Source of the DNA: Gluconacetobacter sacchari
Lineage (GTDB): Bacteria; Pseudomonadota; Alphaproteobacteria; Acetobacterales; Acetobacteraceae
Direction of reading: 5' to 3'
Length of the DNA: 55,936 bases
NCBI RefSeq assembly: GCF_014174255.1
Contig: NZ_JABEQJ010000031.1
Span: forward strand, 1-55,936
Part shown: positions 24,612 through 34,412 of the stretch, in pieces
Layout: each line of letters opens with the position of its first letter
Numbering within the stretch: position 1 is the first letter of the stretch
Position numbers and translations under genes: made by a program
Notes under the pieces: model-generated
Database searches by the model: none
What the model saw: the letters and a program-made list of their open reading frames with translations, nothing else
What the model was told of the DNA's origin: nothing

Positions 24612-27600
24612 TCATCCCTGCTCGACGCGCGCGACCCCCGCCACGGCCCGGATCGCCTGCGCCATGCGCGGCGTCACGCGATAGGCACCGCGCAGCGTCA
24701 CCTCGACATCCCGCGTCTCCGCCACCGACGGCAGCAGGATCACGCGGCCCCGCCCGCCCCGGCTGTCGGCCAGGATGTCATAGATCGGCGACACCGCCTC
24801 CTCACGATCGAACCAGATACGCAGTTCCGCCGCCGCATCCGCCGCCGCCTGCTCCAGCGATACCACGTCGCTGGCGGTGATGCGCAGCGCCTCGCCATCC
24901 AGACGCAGATCCGCCGTCACCAGGATCGCCGTGCCGGCGGTCAGGATCTCGCGGGTGCGCGAGAGCACCTCGGAAAACAGCGTGACCTCGCACCCGCCGC
25001 TGGAATCCGACAGGCGAACCCACGCCATCTTGCTGCCGGTCCGCGTGGGCCGTTCCTTGCGGTCCACCACGCACCCGGCGATCTTCACCCGCGTCACCCC
25101 GGCCTGCGCCGCCGCCTCCAGCCCCGTCGCCCGAACCGCGCCCAGCCGGCGCAGCAACGGCCCGTAGGAATCCAGCGGATGCGCGGTCAGATGAAAGCCG
25201 ATCGCCTCGGCTTCCATCCCCAGCCGCTCGAATTCCGGCCAGTCCGCCACGTCGGGCAGCCGCAGGGGCTCGGCCGCCGCCGCCGCGCCGCCACCGCCGA
25301 ACAGGCCGATCTGCCCGCTGGCCGCTTCCTCCGCCTGCGCGTTCGCCCGGCGCAGCACGGTTTCCGCCGCCGCCGCGACCAGATGCCGGTTGGGGGTCAT
25401 GGTGTCGAAGGCCCCCGCCTTGGCCAGGTTCTCGACCTGCATCTTGTTCAACTGGCGCGGATCGACCCGCGCCGCCAGATCGGCCAGATCGGCGAACGGC
25501 CGCCCGCCCCGCGACGCCACCAGCGCCTCCATCGCCGAAAACCCGACCTTCTTCACGGCCGCCAGCGCATAGCGAATGCCCAGCCGCCCATCCCCTAGAC
25601 GCTCGACGGTAAAATCCGCGCCCGACGCATTGATATCGGGCGGCAGCACCGGAATCCCCAGCCGCTCGGCCTCCTGGCGCAACGCCGCCAGCTTGTCGGT
25701 CTTTTCCCGCGCCAGCGACATGCACGCCGCCAGGAAGGCCACCGGATGGTTCGCCTTCATCCACGCCGTCTGGTACGATACCAGCGCATAGGCGGCGGCA
25801 TGGGATTTATTGAAGCCGTAATCCGCGAACTTGGCCATCAGGTCGAAGACCTCGACCGCCTTCTCCCGGTCGATGCCGCGTCTCACCGCGCCTTCGGTAA
25901 AGATCTCGCGCTGCGTGTCCATCTCCGCGCGGATCTTCTTGCCCATGGCGCGACGCAGCAGGTCGGCACCGCCCAGGCTGTAGCCCGCCATCTTCTGGGC
26001 GATCTGCATCACCTGCTCCTGATAGACCATGATGCCGTAGGTCTCTTCCAGGATCGACCGGATCTCCTCGTGCGGCGGCTCCCACGCCTCGCCATGCTTG
26101 CGGCGACAGTAATCGGGGATATTGGCCATCGGCCCCGGCCGATAGAGCGCCACCGCGGCGATCAGATCCTCCAGCCGCGTCGGGCGCATCTGCTTCAGAA
26201 CGTCGCGCATGCCAGCGCCTTCGAACTGGAACACGCCGCCCGTGTCGCCGCGCGCCAGCATCTCGTAGGTCAACGCGTCGTCCAGCGGCAGGGCGGACAA
26301 CTCCACCGTTTCGCCCAGCCCCTTGAGAAACTGCACCGCCCGCTGAAGAATGGTCAGTGTGGTCAGACCCAGGAAGTCGAACTTCACCAGCCCCGCCTGC
26401 TCGACGAACTTCATGTTGTACTGCGTCACCAGCATGTCGCTCTTGGGGTCGCGATACAGCGGCACCAGTTCGACCAACTGGCGGTCCCCGATCACCACGC
26501 CGGCGGCATGCGTGCTGGCATGGCGATACAGCCCCTCAAGCTGCTGGCCGATCTCCAGCAGCCGGCGGATCGCCTCGTCGTCGTCGCGCATCTCCTGCAA
26601 GCGCGGCTCGCCCTCGATCGCCTGCTTCAGGGTCACGGGCTTGGCCGGGTTGTTCGGAATCAGTTCCGCGACCTTGTTGACCATGCCGAACGGCAGGCCC
26701 AGCACGCGGCCCACGTCGCGCACCGCCGCCCGCGCCTGTAATTTTCCAAAGGTGATGATCTGCGCCACCCGGTCGGGACCATACTCCCCGCGCACGTAGC
26801 GGATCACCTCGTCCCGTCGATCCTGACAGAAATCGATATCGAAATCCGGCATCGACACGCGCTCGGGGTTCAAAAACCGCTCGAACAGCAGGTTGAAGGG
26901 AATCGGATCGATATCGGTGATCGTCAGCGCCCAGGCGGCCAGCGAGCCCGCGCCCGATCCGCGCCCCGGCCCTACCGGAATGTCATGCGCCTTCGCCCAC
27001 TGGATAAAGTCGGCCACGATCATGAAATAACCGGGGAAGCCCATCTTCGCGATGATGTCGAGTTCGAAGGTCAGCCGCTCGCGATAGACCTGCCGCGTCG
27101 CGTCATCCATCACCATGCGCGCCAGGCGATGCTCCAGCCCCTCGGCCGCCATCGCCCGCAGCGTCTCCTCCTCGGTCGCCCCCGGCTGCACCTTGGGGCA
27201 CACCGGCAGCAGCGGCTTGCGCGTCTCCACCCGCACCGCGCAGCGCCGGGCGATCGCCAGCGTGTTGTCGCAGGCCTCCGGCAGGTCGGCGAACAGTTCG
27301 CGCATCATCCCAGGCGGCTTGAACCAATGTTCCGGCGTCACCCGCCAGCGGTCTCGCTCCGCGATCGTGCGGCCCTGCGCGATGCACAGCAGCGCATCAT
27401 GCGCCTCGTACATCCCCGGATCGGGAAAGAAACATTCATTGGTCGCCACCAGCGGCAGGCCCAGCCGGTCGGCCAGCGCGATCATCCCCGGCTCCACCGC
27501 CTGCTCGACCGGCAGACCATGGCGATGCAACTCCACCGCCAGCCGGTCGCCAAACGCCTCGCGCACCGTTTCCAGCCACCGCGCCGCCTCCGCCTGCTGC

Positions 27601-28040
27601 CCGTCGGCCAACAGGCGAAACAGCGGCCCCCGCGTCCCGCCGGTCAGCAGGATCAGCCCTTCGGCACGCGCACACAGCGTCTCCAGCGTCACGGTCGGCT
27701 CGGCGGTATCGCCCTGCAAAAACCCCTGCGAGGACAGATATTGCAGGTTCATCAGCCCAATATCATCCTGCGCCAGCAGCACCACTGGCTCGGCCGGCAG
27801 GCCGGGCTTGTCCCCGCGCGGCGGCAGGCCGATCTGGCAGCCAATGATCGGCTGCACCCCCTTGCCCGAGCAATATTGCGAAAATTCCAGCGCCCCGAAC
27901 AGATTGCCGGTATCGGTGATCGCCACCGCCGGCATCCGCATATCCTTCGCCAGCCCGGCGATATCCGGCACCCGAATCGCCCCCTGGCTCAACGAATAGG
28001 CGGAATGGACACGAAGATGGACGAAATCGGCATGGGACAT
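24612..28040 (-). CDS. dnaE: DNA polymerase III subunit alpha
   Basis: The 1142-residue protein is the replicative polymerase subunit. It has an N-terminal PHP domain (FVHLRVHSAYSLSQGAI and AITDTGNLFGALEF), the palm with the catalytic aspartates in PDFDIDF (398-404) and the conserved GPGRGSGAGSLAAW (358-371). A helix-hairpin-helix region follows, and a C-terminal OB-fold (VTRVKIAGCVVDRKERPT and related) ends the protein. Length is normal for DnaE1. The PHP metal ligands look partly degenerate (for example VHSAYS, with Val where metal-binding PHP domains have His), as in Escherichia coli. It starts just beyond a composite inverted repeat that separates it from lolD, and no strong ribosome binding site is visible. 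Confidence 0.96.
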   Translation of the reverse strand: MSHADFVHLRVHSAYSLSQGAIRVPDIAGLAKDMRMPAVAITDTGNLFGALEFSQYCSGKGVQPIIGCQIGLPPRGDKPGLPAEPVVLLAQDDIGLMNLQYLSSQGFLQGDTAEPTVTLETLCARAEGLILLTGGTRGPLFRLLADGQQAEAARWLETVREAFGDRLAVELHRHGLPVEQAVEPGMIALADRLGLPLVATNECFFPDPGMYEAHDALLCIAQGRTIAERDRWRVTPEHWFKPPGMMRELFADLPEACDNTLAIARRCAVRVETRKPLLPVCPKVQPGATEEETLRAMAAEGLEHRLARMVMDDATRQVYRERLTFELDIIAKMGFPGYFMIVADFIQWAKAHDIPVGPGRGSGAGSLAAWALTITDIDPIPFNLLFERFLNPERVSMPDFDIDFCQDRRDEVIRYVRGEYGPDRVAQIITFGKLQARAAVRDVGRVLGLPFGMVNKVAELIPNNPAKPVTLKQAIEGEPRLQEMRDDDEAIRRLLEIGQQLEGLYRHASTHAAGVVIGDRQLVELVPLYRDPKSDMLVTQYNMKFVEQAGLVKFDFLGLTTLTILQRAVQFLKGLGETVELSALPLDDALTYEMLARGDTGGVFQFEGAGMRDVLKQMRPTRLEDLIAAVALYRPGPMANIPDYCRRKHGEAWEPPHEEIRSILEETYGIMVYQEQVMQIAQKMAGYSLGGADLLRRAMGKKIRAEMDTQREIFTEGAVRRGIDREKAVEVFDLMAKFADYGFNKSHAAAYALVSYQTAWMKANHPVAFLAACMSLAREKTDKLAALRQEAERLGIPVLPPDINASGADFTVERLGDGRLGIRYALAAVKKVGFSAMEALVASRGGRPFADLADLAARVDPRQLNKMQVENLAKAGAFDTMTPNRHLVAAAAETVLRRANAQAEEAASGQIGLFGGGGAAAAAEPLRLPDVADWPEFERLGMEAEAIGFHLTAHPLDSYGPLLRRLGAVRATGLEAAAQAGVTRVKIAGCVVDRKERPTRTGSKMAWVRLSDSSGGCEVTLFSEVLSRTREILTAGTAILVTADLRLDGEALRITASDVVSLEQAAADAAAELRIWFDREEAVSPIYDILADSRGGRGRVILLPSVAETRDVEVTLRGAYRVTPRMAQAIRAVAGVARVEQG

Positions 28041-28067
28041 GCCAGGGATGCTATCACAAGGTCCGTC

Positions 28068-28190
28068 GTTCTTTTTTGAAAAAAAGAACCAAAAAACGTC
28101 CGATCCGTTCAGGAGCTTTTTGCTTGCGCCCCGCGACGCCCCGAACGAATCAAAAGTCTTTCTGCTTCTTTTTCTTCAGGAAAAGATGCC
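28068..28190. repeat. Composite inverted repeat between lolD and dnaE
   Basis: The left arm (28068-28112) and right arm (28141-28190) are imperfect inverted copies about 45 bp long, sharing the blocks GAA-AAAAAGAA, CAAAAAA-like purine runs and GAT-CGTTC. Each outer end also forms its own hairpin: GTTCTTTTTT with AAAAAAGAAC on the left, CTTTTTC with GGAAAAG on the right. The centre is GC-rich. The right arm stops exactly at the lolD stop codon (28191). The AT-rich arms contrast with the GC-rich genome. A dispersed intergenic repeat or an elaborate terminator are both possible. Confidence 0.6.
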
Positions 28191-28872
<682 letters not shown>

Positions 28873-28880
<8 letters not shown>

Positions 28881-30123
28881 GACGCAGGGCCTCCACCGGA
28901 TCGGTTCGCGCCGCGCGCCAGGACGGATAAAGCGTCGCCAGCAACGAAAGCACCAGCGCCATGACGATCACCTCGAACACCTGCGGCCAGACCAGCTTCG
29001 CCGGCAGGCGCTCCAGGTAATAGATTTCCGGATTGAACAGGTTGGTTCCCGTCAACGATTGCAGAAACTGGCGGATCCGCTCGATATTCAGGCAGAACAC
29101 GATCCCGATCGCCGTGCCGATCACCGTCCCCGTCACCCCGACCGAGGCCCCGCACATCAGGAAGATGCGCATGATCGCGCCCCGCGTGGCCCCGATGGTG
29201 CGCAACACCGCGATATCCCCGGTCTTGTCCTTCACCATCATGATCAGCGACGAAATCACGTTGAACGCCGCCACCAGCACGATCAGCGTCAGGATCAGAA
29301 ACAGCACGTTCTGCTCCACCTGCACCGCACCGAAGAAGGCGTTGTTGGTCTGCGTCCAGTCCAGCACCCGCACCCTGGGGTCCGAGACGACCGCCTGTTC
29401 GATCGCCTGACGCACCGGCCGCACATTCGTCGGATCCCGCGTCATCACCTGGATCTGCGTCACCTGCCCCGGCATCTCGAAATAGATCTGCGCCGCCGCC
29501 AGCGGCAGGAACACATAGCCCACATTATAGTCGTTCATGCCGGCATCGAAGATGCCCACCACATGATAGGCGCGGATGCGCGGCATCATGCCGAACGGCG
29601 TCGCCGCCCCGTTGGGCGAGATCAGCGTGATCTTCGATCCCACCGACAGTCCCGCCCGCTCCGCCAGCGTCACCCCGATGATGATCGCATCATTGCCGAC
29701 AAATTTGTCCAGCGATCCGGCAACCAGCGAGTCGCTGACTTCGTGCAGGTCGCGCAGGCCCTGCATGGTCATGCCCCGCACCATGCCGCCCGCGTTGTAC
29801 GAACCGGAATTGAGCAGCGCCTGCCCCTCGATCAGCGGCGTCGCGGTCACCACTCCGGGCACCTGGCGCACGGTCGCGGCCAGATCGTCATAATTCCCGA
29901 TGGTCCGGCTCACGCCGAACAGGCTCAGGTCACCGTTCAGCCCGAGGATCCGCCCCATCAGGTCGGCCTTGAACCCGTTCATCACCGACATGACGATGAT
30001 CAGCGTCGCCACGCCCAGCGCGATCCCGACCAGCGAGAAGATGGCGATGACCGATACGAACCGCTCGCCCTTGCGGGCGCGCAGATACCGGCCGGCAACC
30101 GCCCGTTCGAACGGACCGAACAT
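28873..30123 (-). CDS. lolC: Lipoprotein-releasing ABC transporter permease (LolC/E family)
   Basis: The 416-residue permease has one N-terminal and three C-terminal membrane segments around a large periplasmic domain, as in LolC/LolE. Characteristic pieces are [20 protein letters not shown] at the start, [19 protein letters not shown] in the first helix and [21 protein letters not shown] before the C-terminal helices. Only one permease gene is present, so the transporter is probably a homodimeric LolF-like type, as in many alphaproteobacteria. It starts 3 bp after the proS stop, within a proS-lolC-lolD unit. Confidence 0.92.
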
Positions 30124-30126
30124 CGA

Positions 30127-31443
30127 TCAGCCCCCGAGAATACGCGCCAGGGCCTCGTCCACCGACAGTTCGACGCGCGTGCCGTCGGCGCGGCGCTTCA
30201 GCTCCACCACGCCCTCCTTGGCGCCGCGCGGCCCGACGATGACCTGCCACGGATGGCCCATCAGGTCGGCATCGGCGAACTTCACCCCGGCGCGCTCGCC
30301 CCGATCGTCATACAGGAACGCCTCGGGCGCGGCGCCATGGATCGTCTCGCAGATGGCGTCGCAGGTCGCATCGCCGGACTTCAAATTCAGGATTGCGGCC
30401 CGGAACGGCGCCACACTGTCGGGCCAGATGATGCCGTTCTCGTCATGGCTGGCCTCGATGATCGCGGCCACCAGGCGCGAAACGCCGATCCCGTAAGACC
30501 CCATTTCCGGATAGAGCGGCGCGCCATCCGGTCCGCTGACGGTAATCCCCATCGATTCGGTATATTTGCGACCGAAATGGAAGATATGGCCGACCTCGAT
30601 CCCCCGCCCCTCGCGCCGGCGTTCGGCCGGCACGTCCGCCCAGGCGGCCTCGTCGTGCTTTTCGTCCGTCGCGGCATAGAACGAGGTCATGCGGGTAAAG
30701 AACGCCTCCAGCGACGCCCGGTCGTCGATATCCACCGGCTCCGACAGCCAGTCCTGCGCCTCGAACCCGCTGTCGAAGAAGACGCCGCTTTCGCCCGTCG
30801 GCGCCAGGATCAGGAATTCATGGCTCAATTCGCCGCCGATCGGCCCGGTATCGGCCACCATCGGGATCGCCTTCACGCCCAGCCGCTGGAACGTGCGCAG
30901 ATAGGCCAGCATCATCCGCCGATAGGAATCGACCGCCGAGGCATAATCGGCATCGAAGCTGTAGGCATCCTTCATCAGGAATTCGCGCCCGCGCATCACG
31001 CCGAAACGCGGCCGCACCTCGTCGCGGAATTTCCACTGGATATGATATAGCGCCTGCGGCAGTTCCCTATAGGATTTGACCACCTGGCCGAACAGGTCGG
31101 TGATCATCTCCTCGTTGGTCGGTCCGTACAGCAGTTCGCGCTCGTGCCGGTCCTGGATGCGCAGCATTTCCGGACCATAGGCATCATAGCGGCCCGACCG
31201 GCGCCAAAGATCCGCCGACTGGATCGTGGGCATCAGCAGTTCCTGCGCCCCGATCGCGTCCTGCTCCTCGCGCACGATGCGCGCGATGTTCTGCAAGACG
31301 CGCAATCCCGCCGGCAACCAGGCATAGATCCCCGCCGCCGTCTGGCGGATCAGCCCAGCCCGCAACATCAGCCGGTGGGAAACGACCTGCGCCTCGGCAG
31401 GATTCTCCTTGAGAGTGGGCAGGAAGCCGCGCGACAGACGCAT
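30127..31443 (-). CDS. proS: Prolyl-tRNA synthetase (short alphaproteobacterial form)
   Basis: The 438-residue class II synthetase charges tRNA-Pro. Class II motifs are visible: [20 protein letters not shown] (motif 1 area), [14 protein letters not shown] and the [26 protein letters not shown] run split by short loops (motif 2), and [20 protein letters not shown] (motif 3). The C-terminal anticodon-binding domain is present. The YbaK-like editing insertion of the long bacterial form is missing, as is usual in alphaproteobacteria. It is followed within 3 bp by lolC. Confidence 0.96.
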   Translation of the reverse strand: MRLSRGFLPTLKENPAEAQVVSHRLMLRAGLIRQTAAGIYAWLPAGLRVLQNIARIVREEQDAIGAQELLMPTIQSADLWRRSGRYDAYGPEMLRIQDRHERELLYGPTNEEMITDLFGQVVKSYRELPQALYHIQWKFRDEVRPRFGVMRGREFLMKDAYSFDADYASAVDSYRRMMLAYLRTFQRLGVKAIPMVADTGPIGGELSHEFLILAPTGESGVFFDSGFEAQDWLSEPVDIDDRASLEAFFTRMTSFYAATDEKHDEAAWADVPAERRREGRGIEVGHIFHFGRKYTESMGITVSGPDGAPLYPEMGSYGIGVSRLVAAIIEASHDENGIIWPDSVAPFRAAILNLKSGDATCDAICETIHGAAPEAFLYDDRGERAGVKFADADLMGHPWQVIVGPRGAKEGVVELKRRADGTRVELSVDEALARILGG

Positions 31444-31645
31444 ACCGTTATCAACCTCGAAAAACCGGCGCAGCGCCGGGTGGATCGTTACTCAGGACAA
31501 GGTGAATACGCCAGAATCCGCGCCGCCGCCATGTCCGGCCGACAACACCCAACTGTGAAGGGCCGAAGCCGCCCCGACCCGTGACAGGGCCGGCCAGGAC
31601 TCATACAGTGCGCCCACCCAATCCGGAGAAACGCCGGGTTTAGGG

Positions 31646-31710
31646 AAAAAACGTCCGGGGCCGGCAGAAAGGGCGACATGACCTTTCTGCCGCAACCTTC
31701 CGGCGGCCCC
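31646..31710 (-). terminator. Intrinsic terminator of rnj
   Basis: A perfect 10 bp stem, GGCAGAAAGG (31663-31672) with CCTTTCTGCC (31682-31691), is enclosed by GGGGCC (31657-31662) and GGCCCC (31705-31710). On the minus strand it is followed within a few bases by six T residues. It begins 11 bp past the rnj stop and separates rnj from proS. Confidence 0.85.
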
Positions 31711-31721
31711 TTTTGCAGGTC

Positions 31722-33368
31722 CTAGACCCGCAGCAGATGAACGTCGACCAGCGGCCGCTTCTGCAATTTCCGCCCCAGCGCCCTGCGCAGCGCCGTCTTC
31801 GCCGCCTCGCGGAACGTATTGTCGTCCCGACGCAACTCATCGGGGATCTCGTCCAGCGCGTCGCCGAATTCCTCGGTCAGGCGCGTCGTCTCGGGGTCCT
31901 CGGGGTCCAGCAGGCCAGGCGCGCTCACCTTCGGATCACCGATCAGATAGCCTTCGTCATCCACCGCGAAGCTGCCCATCACGATGCCGTTGAACAGCAT
32001 GCGCCGGCGCGCCGCCAGCACGCCGCCATTCATCGGCAGCAGCCGCCCGCCATCCAGCACCAGCCGGCCGGTCGGCGCGGTATCCACGACCTCGACCGTT
32101 CCCGGCGCCAGGTTCAGGATGTCGCCATCCTCCAGCAGGATCGGCAACACGCCCTTTTCGCGCGCGATGGCGGCATTGGCGGTCAGGTGGCGCCATTCGC
32201 CATGCACCGGCACGGCAAAGCGCGGCCGCACCAGGTCGAACAGCCGCCGCACGTCGCCGCCCGTGGCATGGCCCGACACATGGACCAGATGATCGCGATC
32301 GGTCAGCACCCGCACGCCGCGGCGCGTCAGGTTATCCTGCACCTGCATCACCGCCTGCTCGTTGCCCGGGATCATGCGGCTGCTGTAGATGACCGTATCC
32401 CCCTGGCCCAGCGAGATATTGGGGTGGCTGTCGCTGGCGATGCGCGACAGCGCCGAACGCGGCTCGCCCTGGCTGCCGGTGATGATCATCACCACCTCGT
32501 CATCGGGCAGCGAATTGGCTTCCTGCTCCGACAGAAAGGGCGGCACATCGGCCAGGTAGCCGCATTCCCGCGCCGCCACGTCCAGATTGCGCAGCGACCG
32601 GCCAACGATCACCACCGACCGGCCGGCCGCCTGGGCGGCCTTGGCGACGGTCTCGATGCGGGCCACGTTGCTGGCGAAGCAGGTCACGGCGATACGCCCG
32701 CTCAACGAGGCGATCAGGTCGGTCATGCTCCGCCGCACATCGGATTCCGAGGCCGACGGCCCCTGGGTCATCACGTTGGTACTGTCGCAGACCATGGCCA
32801 GCACGCCCTCGTCGCCGAGGGCCTCGAAGGCCGCGACGTCGGTGGGCGGTCCCACCATCGGCTGGGGGTCGAACTTCCAGTCGCCGGTATGGACGATGAT
32901 GCCATACGGCGTACGCAGCACCACCGCCTGGGCCTCGGGCACGGAATGCGTCACCGGAATGAAGCGCAGGTCGAACGGCCCGACATGAAAGGCGCCGCCG
33001 GGCGCGATGACATGGATCTTCACCTGCTGCTGTAGATGCGCCTCGCTCAGCTTGCGGCGCAGTACGGCGGCGGCAAAGGGCGTGGCATAGATCGGACAGC
33101 CGAGGCGTGGCCACAGATGGGCGACCGCCCCCAGATGGTCCTCATGCGCGTGGGTAATCACCAGCCCCGCCAGATCGGCCTTCCGGTCGACGATAAAGAC
33201 CGGGTCCGGCATCAGGATCTCGGCTTCCGGCGTGTCGTTGCCGGAAAAGCCGATGCCGCAATCGATCGCCAGCCAGGTGGAACCCAGCCGGTAGAGATTC
33301 AGATTCATGCCGATCTCGCCCGTTCCGCCCAGAGGCAGAAAGGCCAGACCATCATTGGTGTCGCTCAT
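31722..33368 (-). CDS. rnj: Ribonuclease J
   Basis: The 548-residue enzyme is a metallo-beta-lactamase/beta-CASP nuclease with 5'-exonuclease and endonuclease activity in RNA maturation and decay. The metal-binding motif is ITHAHEDHLGAV (71-82) with further ligands in TGDWKFD and the C-terminal HGEWRHL. The beta-CASP region includes VTCFASNVARIETV, IITGSQGEPRSALSRIA and VSGHATGGD. Length matches RNase J of alphaproteobacteria, which use it alongside RNase E. It follows birA by 258 bp and ends in a strong terminator. Confidence 0.95.
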   Translation of the reverse strand: MSDTNDGLAFLPLGGTGEIGMNLNLYRLGSTWLAIDCGIGFSGNDTPEAEILMPDPVFIVDRKADLAGLVITHAHEDHLGAVAHLWPRLGCPIYATPFAAAVLRRKLSEAHLQQQVKIHVIAPGGAFHVGPFDLRFIPVTHSVPEAQAVVLRTPYGIIVHTGDWKFDPQPMVGPPTDVAAFEALGDEGVLAMVCDSTNVMTQGPSASESDVRRSMTDLIASLSGRIAVTCFASNVARIETVAKAAQAAGRSVVIVGRSLRNLDVAARECGYLADVPPFLSEQEANSLPDDEVVMIITGSQGEPRSALSRIASDSHPNISLGQGDTVIYSSRMIPGNEQAVMQVQDNLTRRGVRVLTDRDHLVHVSGHATGGDVRRLFDLVRPRFAVPVHGEWRHLTANAAIAREKGVLPILLEDGDILNLAPGTVEVVDTAPTGRLVLDGGRLLPMNGGVLAARRRMLFNGIVMGSFAVDDEGYLIGDPKVSAPGLLDPEDPETTRLTEEFGDALDEIPDELRRDDNTFREAAKTALRRALGRKLQKRPLVDVHLLRV

Positions 33369-33626
33369 AACCTATCCTTTTGTACCAACACGAATCATGA
33401 GGAGGAAAACAGCCTCCCCACGGGAATATGCAAATATGGGTACGGTCCGCATGGCCCTCCACGGGCGCGCCGGCATTTCCCCGCGCGGACGGCAATCCCG
33501 TCCGCCAGACATCCACGCCCCACCCGGGGGCAATCCCGCCGCGCGGCCCGCGCGATCGGAGCCGGGAACTCCCTGTTCCCGCTCGACGATCGTCGGACCG
33601 ACGCGCCCCTAAACCCTGACCGGCCG

Positions 33627-34412
33627 TCAGGTTCCCCTGCTCCCGGACGCCCCTGCGGCATCGCGGTCCAGCAGCAGGATCTCGCCGGTCGAAATCCGTC
33701 TCAGCCCCTCGGCACAGCGCAGCAGGAGCATCCCCTGCTCGTCCAGACCGACGAACGAACCTTCTACCTGCCCGCTTTCGCCGCGCACCACAAGCCTGGT
33801 ACCCGCAGGGTGGGCGCGCTCCAGCCATGCTGCCCTCAGCGATTCGAACCCGTCCGCGCGCCACACCGCCTGCCATCGATCCAGTTCGACGCAGATCGCA
33901 CGGGCCAGAATCTCAGGATCCGGGGCGGTGCCAAACGCGGCGACGCAGGCCAGGGTCCGCCCGGCAATCGACGGCGCGGCACGCAGGTTCGCCCCGAACC
34001 CGATGACCAGCCACCGCCCCCTGGCATCGTTCCCGCTCTCGATCAGGATGCCGGCGGTCTTGTCCCCCCCCAGCAGCAGGTCGTTGGGCCATTTCAGCCG
34101 CAACAGCGCCGGATCGCGAATCCAGGGCAGAATCGCCCCATGAAAGGCCAGCCCGGCCACGAACGGCCACAGCCCCACCGCGCCGTCCGCCTCGCCGGGG
34201 CGCAGCAGGACCGACAAGGCAAGATTGCCGCCAGGGTCCTGCCAGTCGCGCCCCCGGCTGCCCCGGCCCCCGGTCTGGCGCCGGGCCATGATCGCCAGTC
34301 CCGCCTCCGCCCCCTGCCCGGCCGCCGCGATGCAGCAGTCGGAGGTCGAGCCCAGTTCGTCATGAACGTCCAGACGCCAGGCGACAGCCCCCGGCGCCGA
34401 TCGTACCGTCAC
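33627..34412 (-). CDS. birA: Biotin--[acetyl-CoA-carboxylase] ligase
   Basis: The 261-residue enzyme makes biotinyl-AMP and attaches biotin to carboxyl carrier protein. Motifs are GRGSRGRDWQDPGGNLALSV (biotinyl-adenylate loop), LRLKWPNDLLLGGDKTAGIL and a C-terminal SH3-like cap domain with RGESGQVEGSFVGLD. The N-terminal helix-turn-helix is absent, so it is a monofunctional ligase, not a repressor. The GTG start at 34412 overlaps the nuoN stop by 4 bp (GTGA), so birA is the last gene of the nuo transcription unit. The in-frame extension upstream lies inside nuoN and is not coding. Confidence 0.92.
   Translation of the reverse strand: MTVRSAPGAVAWRLDVHDELGSTSDCCIAAAGQGAEAGLAIMARRQTGGRGSRGRDWQDPGGNLALSVLLRPGEADGAVGLWPFVAGLAFHGAILPWIRDPALLRLKWPNDLLLGGDKTAGILIESGNDARGRWLVIGFGANLRAAPSIAGRTLACVAAFGTAPDPEILARAICVELDRWQAVWRADGFESLRAAWLERAHPAGTRLVVRGESGQVEGSFVGLDEQGMLLLRCAEGLRRISTGEILLLDRDAAGASGSRGT

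Noticed and set aside
31492-31695. 67-codon minus-strand frame between proS and rnj
   Set aside because: It runs through the rnj terminator and shows no recognisable protein features.
33352-33876. Minus-strand frame between birA and rnj as a coaX candidate
   Set aside because: It overlaps the 3' half of birA out of frame, has no pantothenate kinase nucleotide-binding motif and is very rich in Arg and Gly, typical of a GC-driven shadow.
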